This document shows, in pieces, positions 23,947-36,423 of a stretch of 64,000 nucleotides of DNA. The notes beneath the pieces were generated by a model that was given only the letters and a program-made list of their open reading frames with translations, did no database searches and was not told the origin of the DNA. This stretch comes from Globodera rostochiensis (Eukaryota; Nematoda; Chromadorea; Rhabditida; Heteroderidae): assembly GCA_018350325.1 (NCBI GenBank), contig JAEVLN010000022.1:62001-126000 (forward strand). Direction: 5' to 3'. Position 1 is the first letter of the stretch; each line of letters starts with the position of its first letter. Both the position numbers and the translations under genes were made by a program.

Positions 23947-25438
23947 TTTTAAATATACTTTCAAAATCTGTAAAAAAAAGGTAAGCAAAGAAAGTAGCAA
24001 AATAAGCACAGAAATAAAGACTGATGTCGGCTAAATGCAGCAAATGGGTGGAGGGAAGCAAACGAAATGAAAATGATATAAATAAATGGGTAATAGTTAA
24101 GTTTATTACCACCCCCCCCCCCCCCCGAAAAGGTAAGTAATGGTCGATTCATGCTTTTTGAAGATGTCGGATTAATGTATATTTTGAAATTCGTCTTTTT
24201 AAATTTGAATGAGAAATTGACGCATTATTAATGAAATCGTGTCGAAAAACTCTACTTGCGACGCTTCAAACTTTCAGAATAGAAAACAACATACAGTAGG
24301 TAATGCAATTCATTTATTCGTGAGTTATAGTCAAAAACGTTTAAATTCTTCAATCCAAATTTTTACAAAATTCTCCGAGCTCCATCAAATTTTGTAGTAG
24401 TGAAGGAAGCACTAGAACTGGTTTTCCTTATATTTTCCTGCAATTTTCTTATTGATTCTACAGATTTGAACAAGTTGTAAGATTCAATCCTCAGAGAAAT
24501 GTAATCAGACAGGTCGATCGAAGTCGGTTTCTCCCGACGTTTATAATTCAGGGTCAGGGAACCGGAGAATTTGCGTTTGGACTTCGAGAAAATGGGCTAC
24601 AACGACTGTCACCGCTGCGGGAGGCCAATAGAGAGAATGGGCACCATAAATTTGGCGATTCGGTGGAAGAGGGAGGGGGGGGAGGGGAGGGGGGGGGGAA
24701 CAGAGAAATCCCATCTAAACGAATAATGGACATTTAATTTAGAGCGATGCCGTGCGCCGTGTTTCCCGTATTTGGACCTCAAAAATTAATCAATACGATT
24801 TATTCGTTTGTTATATTTGCCGGAGAAACTATGCTGACTTGAGAAACTTTCTGAGACATGTTGGAAGTGTATTTTATCATAAAATTTGAGCTTTGCAATT
24901 TATGTAATTTTTACCCGAGTTAAATATTATGTATCCAAAAGTCAACTGCTAAATGCAAGTTTATCGGTGTTATACTCGTACATGGAGAAATATTGTCGAA
25001 AAGCATAAAAATCCAAAAAGAAATCTGAGTTGAAATTGAATGGATGATAAGTAAATGAAATGATTTGTAACAGTTGGTAAATATATATTACATTATGTAA
25101 GAATACAACAAAAAAAAGTTGTGAGCAGTTCCATCAAAAATAAAAGTGAAAAAATTAATTTTAAATGCCAATTAATATTGTACATACATACTGTAAAAAA
25201 ACGAAGTAAGGAACGGGTTTTAATTGCAAAAAATAATTCCATCTTTCAATTGCACTTAAAATGTTGCTAAATTTTTGGAAGCGGAATTTATCCGATTATC
25301 TGTTTAAATGCTAATCCTTGAGCTCCAAAAGCCTAATGGATTTGGAGAGAATTTAACGGAATGTTAATGAACATTCATTTATAAAGTCCGCGCTCCCTAC
25401 TTTATTGTTTTCATGGGAGATTGAGACTTTTGTCCGGC
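23947..25438. other. Intergenic, upstream of Aurora
   Basis: About 1.5 kb, AT-rich with a C16 run (24112-24126) and a G-rich block (24660-24700). No coding exon series found. Presumed Aurora promoter and the 3' region of the next minus-strand gene. Confidence 0.5.
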
Positions 25439-28373
25439 TTAGATTAGCCTTTCCTCCCTGCCGCCATTCCCATTCAGCGTGAGTTGTTGGGAGTAATGAG
25501 TTGGAATTTGATGAAGATGGCCAAACTCAAAACGTTGTTCGTGGTTTTGTTGTTGTTGATGATGTTCGTTGGTGCTGAACATTGTGTTGGGAGGCGGCGG
25601 AATTGCCGCGGAAGAGCCTCCCGTCAATGGCGGGGGTCGCGTCGTCTGCAATTCGTACGCAGCGGGCTAAATCGATGCGATTGATTATTAATGATCGTTT
25701 CCATTAAATAGAAAAAACGGAAACTCTCGGAAACATCGGAACCCGACTCGTTCCCCAATTCTAATGTATCTGTTGACTACCAACCCTATATTTGCCGGAA
25801 CCCGACTCGTTCCCCAATTCTAATGTATCTGTTGACTACCAACCCTATATTTGCCGGAACCCGACTCGTTCCCCAATTCTAATGTATCTGTTGACTACCA
25901 ACCCTATATTTGCCATGAAGTTGACGACTCTTTCGTACGTATCGCCCCGTGCAAATGCTCCCAATTCCAACCGCAATAAAAAGAACTAAAGCGGGGGAAA
26001 AAGGGACGTCAATTCATTTTTTCAGTTTTTTCCACGTCAGAACGGACCAGCAATAATGCCGGCGATAACAAACAGTCGAAGGCTGGCACTTCCATACGAA
26101 GAATGTTCTGTTGATCTGCTGGCTTCTAGTGTATTCTCGCCCTTTATAAAGATTGCATGTTTCAAGTTTGATGAGAGTAGTTCGTTTCTCACCTGCAAGT
26201 CATGTTCCCCTCCGAATTTCTGCAGGATACTGCTCCAAATCGAAGTTGTTGGTCTCCCCATAGGGGTCGTTGTAATCGTTTCTCCAGCCTCCTCTTCTAT
26301 GTGGTTTTCCGACCAATCGATGCTCTGCGACGGGCTCGTGGTCGTCGTCTGTGTGGTCCGTCTTGTGCCAATGGTTATTCGGTCATCCGTCAATTGCGCA
26401 CGAATGTCCCCGGCTTCAGAATGTTCTGTCGTCTTCGTCGCGGTCGTTCTCGCGATTGTGTTAGTCGATGTAGCTGTTGTTGTTGCTGTTGTATGTGTTG
26501 TTGTTGTTGTTGGCAATTGCGTTGGCTCACTCACAGTTGCTGTTGTCGATTTCATTGTTGGACTGCTTGAAGTGCTCGGCTTCGTAGTCGCTGGTTTTGT
26601 TGTGTTTGGTGAACTCTGAAGGTTTCAACTATTATGATCGACAATACAAATTGCACCGACCTGTTCCACCCAATGCCGGTCCTCCTCCCGTGTCTTTGGA
26701 GTTGTCGGCCTCGGAATGACTTCTTCACTGGGGCCCATCGTCGGCAGTTTTGTGGTCATTGGAAGTGTTGACTCGCCAATTTGCTGTCCGAATGAGTCGC
26801 CATGCTCCTCGACCGGTGCTTTAAAGGACGGTTTTCTCGGAGACTGCTGGTGGTGAATTGAAGGTCCATTGGTAGAAGAAATGAAGGCCAGCAGCAGATC
26901 TTCTGTTACTTCATCTGTATAAAAGCTTTTGCTCGTCTGTTCCATCTTTCCCACCTGTCGTTGACGGGGAAATTGAAAGTGTCGTCGAATTCTTAAGCTG
27001 TCCCAGACTGCTTCCAATCGTTGGCTTCGTAATCGGCTCAATGCGAATAGTTGGCGCAAATGTTCCAAATGCATTGTTCCCCCCCGTCGCCATGCCATTT
27101 TCTCTGTTAGAAGTATTCACTCTGGTGGTGCTGCTGCTGCTGCTGCTGCTTGAAACGTTTTCCCCAATTAATTTGTTTGGACGAACGACGTGCAGCAAAT
27201 TTTGGTTATTCGGTTTGGATTTGTTGGTTCGGTTGTAATGCATCTTCTGCTGATGGGAGTTCAAATGGTCCTCATTGTCCTCTCCAGCACTCGTTGAACT
27301 TCTTTCTCCTTCACTTTCGTCGCTCTCTAAAGCATTAAAGAAAAGTTGAAAGCAGAAGAGAAATCATTTGGGACGAGAAGAAAATTTAATATTCGAAAAT
27401 CGCGTAGTTTGAACGCCGTCCCAATCATTGCTTATTCTCTCCCCCCCCCCCCCCCGTTCCTTCACCAACGCAACGCACCAATGATCTGCATGCGCATCCC
27501 GGTAAAAACAGGAAATTGTGGGGTGATCGAAGCGCGCGCGCCATTGCTGTTAGGGAGAAGACGGAGAGTGCTGCTTCTGCTGGTGGTGCTGCTACTGGTG
27601 GTGGTGGTCGAGGGAAATGCTGAATTGGGCGGACTTTTGCCTTTGGTTGGAAGATTAGTCGACAACAACAAATTGGAAGTCGTTGTTGTCTGATCAATTC
27701 TTAAATTCTTTTACGGGTTTTGGTATTGTTCTGAGAGACTGACCCTCCATCATTTTCTTTTTGGTGCGTGCCAAATGGTTCCAAATGATGCAGTGCCACT
27801 TGTGGATGTGCGGAGTTGTTGCTAGCGTTGTTTATTTTCGTGTTAAAAATATTCACTGGGCTGAATGCCAACTCTTCCTCTTCCGGCTGATGGGACGAAT
27901 TGTCGTCTTCCTCCACAACGGAGGAGGACAGTGAGGAAGAAGTGCCATCGGAAGTGACTGAGATTTGCTCAGCCGTGGATTGGTTGGGGAACGATGGGGC
28001 GGTGAAATGGCGAAGGCCGACTGATGGTCTCTTTAACGAAATTGGTTTCATTAAATTCTAAAAAACTTCTGACTTCTTGCTCAACGATAGTTTTTTGTCG
28101 TCGGACAGGAACAATCGGAGGTCGGAATATTGGGAAAGCGATGGGCGCGCCAAGGGAATCGGCAGAAGTCGGCGATTGGGACGGAAGAGGCGGGGAAGTG
28201 CCGAAAGCGTCCTGTTCCGTTACCCTGGCAAATGCCAAAATGTGCAAATGCGCTGAAATGAGCGGGAACAATCAAAGGCTTCAAACAATTCGCGCACCAA
28301 TTAAAAATGCCGCCGGAAATGAGTTGAGATTAAGCAGCTTTATTCGTCGTCGACGGCTGACGATGAAAGGCAT
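25439..28373 (-). CDS. Mucin-like single-pass membrane protein
   Basis: No family recognised. Joined exons give a type I membrane architecture. Exon 1 (ATG 28373) starts with an Arg-rich stretch then LNSFPAAFLIAHLHILAFA, a signal peptide completed across a 46-bp intron. A long Ser/Thr/Pro-rich ectodomain follows, with poly-Ser and dense TTTTTHTTATTTATS (about 26040-26620), expected to be heavily O-glycosylated. A membrane helix reads LRLFVIAGIIAVLFIAVGIG, made by joining exons at about 26045 and 25990, followed by the stop-transfer RYVRKSRQLHGKYR. The cytoplasmic tail is Pro/Gln/His rich and ends at 25439. The exon ending HGKYR abuts a tandem repeat that copies its donor site. Exon joins between 27300 and 27700 are the least certain part. 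Confidence 0.55.
25741..25914. repeat. 59-bp tandem repeat, 3 copies, spans a splice donor
   Basis: Three copies of a 59-bp unit beginning ACCCGACTCGTTCCCCAATT. Read on the minus strand each copy contains GGCAAATATAGG|GTTGGT, which is the exon end and donor of the membrane-protein gene; the copy nearest 25914 is the real junction. Confidence 0.9.
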
Positions 28374-29624
28374 CGTACCGGAGGCGGAGGAACGCGACGA
28401 AAAGGTCGGCAAAAGGGAAGGGTTTTCTACTGAAGAAGATCAATCGACCCAAAGTAAGCCCCTCATTCTAAAGAAAATAATCAAAAACATCGAAATAATT
28501 TGTCCTGTTAATAATCCATGCACATTTATGTTGTTTAAGCTACCCGAAGTATAGAAAACGCAAGGTGTTGACCGACCGATTGCTATTTGGACCAGTTTTT
28601 TGCGACTTAATTGAGAGAAGGTAAAATAAATCTATTCAACCACCCCCCACCCCCTCCCCCCCCCCCCCTTCTACGATCGTCCACTCGATTAGACTCAATC
28701 AAGAGGTTTGGGGTGGGGCAGCGACAGAACGAGTGCAATCGCCTCAAAGGTGGGGGGGGGGGGATCATTTTGTGAAGTGGATGAAGGGGGACGGACGGTT
28801 GATGATCCTCCCCGTCTTCTTCATCCCCGGAGAGTGGAGGACCTTCCCTCTTTCACCCATCGTCTTTTTGTCCTCATTGTGAACGGGGGGATGGGTAAAA
28901 TTCTGTTTTTATAGACATTCTGTCGAGTGGCAGTGGCAGGAGGAGCGAGGCGATTAAACGGAAGGGCCACGCCACGCAAATGCACAAATGTGGACACGGA
29001 GTATGGGGGGGGGGCTGTTTCTGTTTAGCTAGTTTTGCTATGTATAAAGTGATGGGCGCGAGGATGACGGAGACGGGGAAGGATGGGCAGACGGGGGGAC
29101 TATTTATTCCGACACCAATACACAAAACTCACTTTAACACCACCACCAGCACATATCACCCAGCTAAAGTGATTTTGATTCAAGGAAATCGGTGCTTTGA
29201 CGATCGGACTGTGTTATGTATGTTGGTTTAAGTACAAATTACACCAAAAAATAGCCGAGAGCATTTTTAAAAGAGAATTTAAAATCCAAAAAAGAAAGTT
29301 TCGATAATTAAATGGTACATATACACGCACATACAAAGAAAGGCCTCCTCCTCTTCGATGAATGCGCAAAGAGCGTCGCGTTCCCCCCCCCCCATCAGTC
29401 ATTTGTTCTTTTCACAAGCTCAATTTAGAGACCCTCGTCGTTTGTGAGGAGGGATGGGGAGGTGTTTCTTCCCATATAAAGAGGGGGCGGGGGGGGGGGG
29501 GGGTAAGAAGAAAGAGCCTGCATTGAAGACTTGGAGGTCAGCGTCAGTGGGGAGAGGGGGATTCGGAGGTGGGGCGGGGGGTGAAACTGAGAATAGGGGG
29601 GGGGGGGGTGGACAGAGCACACAC

Positions 29625-29651
29625 CAGCAGCAGCAGCAGCAGCAGCAGCAG
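29625..29651. repeat. (CAG)9 microsatellite
   Basis: Nine uninterrupted CAG triplets next to a G11 run, in noncoding sequence. Confidence 0.9.
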
Positions 29652-30059
29652 AAATCCCCTGCATTTTTCGGATCAATAGTTTGGGAAGGGGAGGGATTTA
29701 TGTACAAAAGTGCTGAAAGGTATTGGGGAGAGGAGGGGGGGGGGACATCACCGAGAAGAAATCCCTCCAACTGCCACCCCCATTAAGCGAATGAAGGGGT
29801 GGTACACCGATTAACGATAAGCAACTTACAAAGTTTTGAAACCATTGCTACATAACATTCATCATCATCACTGGACATTATTTTATCATTGTTGGGAAAA
29901 ACGACATTTGATCGCCTAATGAAACGTTCACCCACTGCACGATTATTTATGAAAAAGGCAAAATTCGGCATGTGGGCGGGCCCGGCATCAACGGCTTTAC
30001 GACAGAGGACAAGAACGATGTGTAACTGTCTCTAGGATATGTTACTCAGTCGGGGTTCG

Positions 30060-30142
30060 TCCCTGGCTATCGGACATTTCGCCCATTGGACATTTCGCCC
30101 GGCAGTGAAAAAACAGACATTTCGCCCATCGCTCGCCCATTG
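30060..30142. repeat. Short GGACATTTCGCCC direct repeats
   Basis: The motif GACATTTCGCCC occurs three times (about 30062, 30087, 30117), twice followed by CATTGGA-like sequence, with CGCTCGCCCATTGGA after the last. This looks like a fragment of a dispersed repeat; no coding potential. Confidence 0.6.
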
Positions 30143-31568
30143 GATGGTTTAGATTCGAATAAAAATACTTCCAATCTTTTAGCCAAACTTTGAATACTGC
30201 ATAAATTACAAAAATCATAATAAATTATGCAGTAAAGACAAATTCCGTGCTATTCGCGGCTGGCAGTTGGTTTTGTCCAATTTTTGCCTACCGGACATTA
30301 AAGTGAATTTTGAAAATTTTTTTGGAACAATTACTTAATCAGGTAATGGCGTCAAAACTTCATGCAATTTTAGAATAAAAATATTTTCCATAATTTTGCC
30401 AAGGGCCCCCCTAAAAGTTTTGTCAACTTTGAGGGGCTCTAAATTTTATACTCTAACCTTTCCACTTTTATTCGACACTCGGACATCGGCCGCAATTTGT
30501 AAAGTTCGGACTTTTCGACACTGGGACGTTCAACACTCGGCTATTTTTGCACTATTCGACCGTTCACTATGGGTCAAGCCCAGCAGCAAGAAAAACCCTT
30601 CGCATTTTATCTCGCATTTTTTATAAGATTAAGAACCTTATTCGACCCCCTGGGGTGTAACTAATGTAGTCGATCTGACCGGCTACCGGTCCGAGTGTCG
30701 AACTCGGTCAATATTTATACAGTTCGACGCTCGGATCGGAAGCGATCTGACCAATTTGTAACGAAGAAACGGAGAGTCTTTCTTATCTTTTACCCTTTCG
30801 TTCCTCCCCTCCCCTCCCACCATCTCTTCTTCCTCTCACTGCTTTCTTTCTGTCGACACTCTCTGTTTCCTAACAATTCTTTCGCTTGGCTCTATGCCAA
30901 AATGAGGCCGACCGGCCTTTTTTCTCTTCACACACTGAATGGACTATTCTTTTGCTCTGTCTGTGAATGGATTCCTTCTCTCTCTTCTTTCTTTCCCTTC
31001 TGCTGCTTTCATTCACTCCATCTATAGATTTCTCTTCTCTCGTCTTTCGCTTGACATCGTCATCAGCTGCCCTGCTTGCACTTCTTCTCTTCCCTCCCTT
31101 CCTCCTTGACCCCGTTTTCTCCTATCTCTCCTGCTGCCAATCCAATTCGATCAGTGTGCAATATCAATCGAACGAAATGAATGATGGGAGGAGTAAACCA
31201 CCACCGCCTCCGTGATTGCTCTTCCCCGCCTTCACATTCATCGCCTGTCGCCCCATCTCATTCACATTCCACCGGCTGATTAGGCGTTGATGGGGAAGGA
31301 GGAAACGAATAGTAATTCCTTTCATCGTTTTCTTTTTACCATCCAACTACAAATTCCTTTAATAATTGAATGAATAATGACATCAATTGCTTAAGAGCGA
31401 GAAAGGAAATAAATCGTTTATTGACTTTCAAATTCTGCTTATGTACATTTTGGTATGCTGCGTGTAATGGCGATTTGCATGTTTAAAAAGCAAAAGTTAA
31501 TGTGATCACTGATCAGTTAATTACAAACTTGATAAGGAAAAGACACCGGATTTTGAAATTTCTCCTAA

Positions 31569-33993
31569 ATGGCTTCAACTGCCGACATTAATCAGCAGGT
31601 GTTTTGCTCAATATTTTTACTTTTACAAAAATATGTTTGTTAATAGCCCACAACATCGACCACTGTCCACTCGACTGCAATACCCTCTGATGATCAGAAC
31701 AGTCCTCGCCGCACTCCGCCATCCTCACAGCCCCGATTTATCGGCAGGAGCACCAACAGGTCCAACAAGTTCAGCAGCAACGGCAGCTATGTCTCTCCTC
31801 GGAGATCTTATCAACTCGAAAATACAAACACGTCGGGCTCATTGTCAGTATCCACGTTCGTCCACTCGTCCTCATCGGTTGCTGCAAATGAAGAAGACAA
31901 TGGCGGCAGGAACAGTCTGCACGAACATTACGATTATTACGACTCTCCTGCAATCGGCGGATTTGGTAACAGAGTGCTAAGCGAGGTCAAATTTGAAAAC
32001 TTATCCGTAACAAAAGATTATGTTTTTTGCTTCACATTCAGACTAATTTGTACATAAGAGGGCTCGGTGATGAGTGCACTGACGACAGACTAAGGCAGAT
32101 GTGTTTAAAATTTGGCAAGGTATTTAAGGCATGGCCTAACTAGCTCCCCAAAACTTTCATTTACAAAAATTTGGTCGAATTTTTATTTTGGGGTATTTTT
32201 GAATTGTTGAGAAAGATTTTCCATATTATTACGCAAAGATTGGATTGCAGATTGTTTCTACGAAGGCAATTCTGGACAAAAACACAAAGAAGTGCAAAGG
32301 CTATGGTTTCGTCGATTTTGACTCTTCGGAAGCGGCAAGGGCGGCCATCGACGGACTCGAGAAAGAGGGAATCAGCGCACAAATGGCCAAGGCGTGTTTA
32401 ATAAAATTTATATGTTTATTTTTCGCTTAAGCAACAAGAGCAGGACCCAACCAATTTGTATATTGCCAATTTGCCACCTGAATATGATGAGGAAAAACTT
32501 ACTGAATTGCTGAGAAAATTTGGAATGGTGATCAGCTCACGGGTCCTCAGGTTATGCTGATTATTAGCAATTTGAACTAACATACAGCAGTGTAGAAATC
32601 CGGACGGGTCCAGCAGGGGTGTCGGCTTTTGTCGGATGGGCAGCACCGACGCGTGCACTTCCATAATTGCGGTACTTATTTGTTGGATTTTTTGATTGTG
32701 GCAACATTTCTTTAAAGGAATATCACGGGAAAAAGCTGTCGCCTGCCACTCAAGCACAGCTGATCGTTAAGTTGGCGGACAGCAGCAGTCGCAAATTTAA
32801 ACGGTCCACGCCTTCGCTGAGGTCGGTCTACTCGGAGTCCGGCTACAAGTCCAAGGGGGGAGTAACTCCGCTGATGACAACTCCGCTCATTGACCCGGTA
32901 AGCTTTGCAAAAGAAAACAAGGAGGCTTTATGATGATGATTGCTACGACACTTTGCCTTTAATCAGCCTACCTACCAATTTGGTGCGTTACCAAACCCGT
33001 CCTCGCATTACGGAGCCGCGTTCTACAGTATGAGTCATTTTGTTGGCCATTTTTCCCTTTTGCTTTTATCAGATTCCGAAATGCTTGGCCAGCAGCTGAA
33101 TCAAATGACATTGGTAGCGAATGGACAACAGCAGCAGGACACTGTGGCACAACAACATCCTTTCTTCTTCAACCCGTACAACCCATACTTGAACGTGTCT
33201 TACCAGTACTTGTCTCCCCAACACCCGTACGCCGCAGTTGTTCTCCAACAGCAACTCCAGGTTAAAAATTTCGGACCGGTTTAAATTTTCTATGAAAGCA
33301 GCCATTTTACTCTTTGTCCCTAACTCCGGCTCTATTTGACTATGCTTCAATTCTTTTAATTTTTGAATTTTTCTGAACTAATATTTACCACAAAAAGTGT
33401 TGTTTGTTCACCACCTAATGAAAACTAACGCTTTCAAGCCGTTTTGAGTGTGGTTTGTAATTACACCAAAATCGGAGTCTGCTCAGTCCAACTTTTAATG
33501 TCAACTTTAGCACGATTATTCACTCGCCACCGAGCAACAACATGCGCAGCATTCGCAGATCGCACAATTCCAACAACCGTCCAACTCTGTTACGTCTCTA
33601 ACATCATCACTGCCTGCATCTCATCACCAACAACAGTTTGTGCAACCCCAGGCATTGTTTCTTCCACAGCCGCAACAACAGCAGCATCATGTGCAGCCTG
33701 TTCGTCTCGGGTCTGTCACTGCAAATACGGTACTATCCGATCAACAACAACAAACGCAGCAACAGTCACAGCATTTCCCCAGGATGCTTGCGCCTATTCC
33801 ACCGTCGGCGGTTCACCCTAATGCGCACCAACAACAACAGATGACAGCTGTGCCATCATCGCAAGTGGTTTGGCCTCATCATCAGCAACAAGTTCAACAA
33901 GCGCAACACCATCAACAGCAGACGTCACGGCATCAGCAACCAGCTCAAACGGCACAACAGCTTCCGCCGCCATCTATGGGACAGTCGTTTTGA
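31569..33993 (+). CDS. sup-26: RBMS / SUP-26 type RNA-binding protein
   Basis: Two-RRM protein that binds AU/U-rich RNA; in C. elegans SUP-26 represses translation (family knowledge). ATG 31569 opens a short first exon ([10 protein letters not shown]) and a Ser/Thr-rich leader. RRM1: [20 protein letters not shown] (RNP2) ... [20 protein letters not shown] (RNP1). The linker QQEQDP is typical of RBMS. RRM2: [20 protein letters not shown] ... SRGVGFCRM (RNP1) then YHGKKLSP. The C-terminal half is Gln/Pro/His rich with long CAA/CAG tracts and ends PPPSMGQSF at 33993. About eight exons. Both RRM RNP motifs keep their aromatic residues, so RNA binding should be intact. Confidence 0.92.
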
Positions 33994-36423
33994 TGTTGAT
34001 GGGAATTTATTCGATGAGGAAAAAAATTTCGCGATTAAACTTTACACCTTCACAAAAAATTGTATTAAATTTCCACGGCCCTCCCCACTCTAAGTGCCTG
34101 TCCATTAAAATAACTCCAACTGAAGATTTTTTGTTTAGATTTTTGTAACACAACAAAATCAAACGAATTTAAGACTTCTATCTTTTGCTCCCAATTTTTC
34201 ATTTTGTCAAAGCTTAAAGGTCACTTACTATTGATTGCTCGCGTTGACTTATAGTTAGTTCTCTGTTATTTTGTACATGACCCCGGATTTTTGACCCGGG
34301 TCCGGGTCAGAGCTGAAAAAGCCGGGTACGTCGACCCAGTCATTGGACCCGGACTAGAAATACCCGCCCCTAAAGATGGCGTCGCGACAGGGCTGGAAAC
34401 TTTTTGCTTTTGGATAAACAATTTAGCTGCAAAAACGATGTAAATTGGTGTTTTTACTAAAAAAATTTGTTTTCTAAGGGCGACAAACTCGGTTTTTATT
34501 GCAGAACGCCACGGCATGCTTTGCGCGTCGACCTTTTTCTCGCTTTATTCGGTCGGTCTCCTCCATTGCTTCGGCACCTCGGGCGCCATCTACTTGCTCC
34601 GTCATCGCATGCTCGCCATCGCTAAGCCGATATGTGGCCTAACTTTTAGTTTAGACAAAAACGATGATGACCAGGGCTGATACTTTTACGTTTTTATATG
34701 TAGTATATTTTTTCTGCAGCTTTGTTTTGGCGAGATATGCACGAAAAAAATGTTTTCAGTCGGAAATTTTGCCGTTTTAACGTCACTATTCGTAACTAAA
34801 AAAACTTTTCGGGGTTTTCGTCACTAAAATAGTGACAAAACTATTTTAGCAAAAAATGGTTTCTCGTCACTATTTTGGCGTTTTTTTGAAAATTTTTATA
34901 GAAAAATGTAATGAAATTCGAATTTTTCTTGCCAAGATGACTATGAAAATTTTCAAAATAAAAAATTCGAAATTTATTTTTTGTCAAATCCGTAAAATTT
35001 CGTGCCTTCTGAGGCGCCTTTTTGCAATTTTTCTTTTCTTGCCTAAAGCAGCCCTGCTGATTGATAATTTTACCATAAAGTTTTTAGGCCATTATGATTT
35101 ACACACATTTTTTAGTCATTTATTTTTGCTTACGAACCCGGATTTTGGCCACTATTTTGGCCTTTTTTGCCATTATTTAGTTAACTATTTAGAAGATTTT
35201 TTCTTAACAAAATATCCTCGCCCTAGTAATAGTGAGAAAACAAAATTCAATTGTTAACGGAGTAGAAATATGCAATATAAAAAAAAAGTTGCATTTGAAA
35301 TTTCGAAAAATGTTTGAATTCGGTTTGCATTTAAAATTATAAACACCCGATTTTTAAAAAAAATTTTCCTCGGGACCCCAATTCGTTACCATTGCAAAAG
35401 TTCTACATTCATTGTTACGTAGTACATTCTAATTCTCACTAACAAATAAGAACATTTCAATGTCTTCCATTGCGCCACTTCCACAAAAAACTTTGCTAAC
35501 TTATAAATCCTGTTTAGCTATTTTAATAACAACAGGGAATTGCTTTGATTGATACACACTGACCAACAATTGCGATGGCCAGAGAACGGACTGTAACGGT
35601 ATCCAAGGTTATTACAAAAAAATTAAAAAAAGATCAAAGTAGAAATTTTCTAAATATAATGGAACGGTGCCAGGCCCTGTTTTCGTTTTAACGAGCGATT
35701 GGTCCAAAAATTAAAAATTTTGCAAAACAACAGGGTAATAGTTTTCGAACTTTTCGTTCAATAATCAATGTTGGCCTCAAAATCATTGAAAAACATGAAT
35801 TCGATCATCTTTTGGTTTTCGTTCTAATTTTATGCTTTTTGAATGATTTTGAAGCTAAAATTGATTTTGGAAAATTTTGAGTTTTCGAAAAATTGTTCGA
35901 ATTCGTATCCGGTTTCGAAATTGGTCGAAATAGAGATCAATTCGATTTCCCCGACCCCAAAAACCATAGAAACACGTTTTGCATGACTTTAAGAAAAATT
36001 TTATTTTTTTCCAAAAATGGGAGGGGGGTATAAACTTAACTATTACCAACAACAAACAAGTCCCCCAGCCCCGTAGACAGGGGGGGTGGGGCATGTCCCC
36101 CTCCGAAATAAAATTTGTAAAAAAACCCATAGGGGAGACCCTTTTGTTTTGCAACTTCGTAATTTTTGGAAGCGTTAAAATCTTACCCATTGGCGCCTAT
36201 GTGCACCGCCGACCCTCCCCTCCCGGGAAAAAGCACCCTTAAAAATGGACTTTTATTAAGTTTTTGAAGAATTTTGCCATTTTTGGGCTTTAATGGCTTT
36301 TAGAATAAGTGGTACTTTTATTATAACTTTCGGTCATCTTTCCGTATAACTTTGAATTTCAGAAACGAATTTTTTTATAAGGAATTTATTGCGACAATAA
36401 TTGCAATATACCATTTTATTTAG
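33994..36423. other. Repeat-like noncoding region
   Basis: 2.4 kb with no gene that can be supported. It contains GC-rich ACCCGG/CCGGGT clusters (34280-34380), a perfect hairpin CTAAAATAGT-6 nt-ACTATTTTAG at 34824-34849, and a block at 36050-36240 with G/C runs and GCACCGCCGACCC, which recurs near 54270. Likely degraded mobile elements. Confidence 0.5.
34824..34849. repeat. Perfect 10-bp inverted repeat
   Basis: CTAAAATAGT and ACTATTTTAG separated by six bases, within a stretch where CACTATTTT is repeated several times. Confidence 0.8.

Larger units (their letters stand above)
28374..31568. other. Gene-poor G-run and pyrimidine-rich region
   Basis: 3.2 kb without a recognisable gene. 28640-29770 is packed with G/C homopolymers of 8-13 bases; 30770-31130 is strongly pyrimidine-rich (TCTTCTTCC type) on the plus strand. 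Several open frames here (poly-Cys, poly-Pro, poly-Ala) are products of these simple sequences. The RBMS gene promoter presumably lies at the right end. Confidence 0.5.

Noticed and set aside
26056..26619. Valine-rich plus-strand frame opposite the mucin-like gene
   Set aside because: Antisense shadow of the Thr-rich coding exon; no start context or homology.
29420..29786. Frames with poly-Cys, poly-Ala or poly-Gln
   Set aside because: They are translations of the (CAG)9 tract and G/C runs without any conserved neighbour.
34856..35257. Phe-rich 133-codon frame
   Set aside because: AT-rich simple composition in a repeat region and a stop-poor frame by chance; no family pattern.
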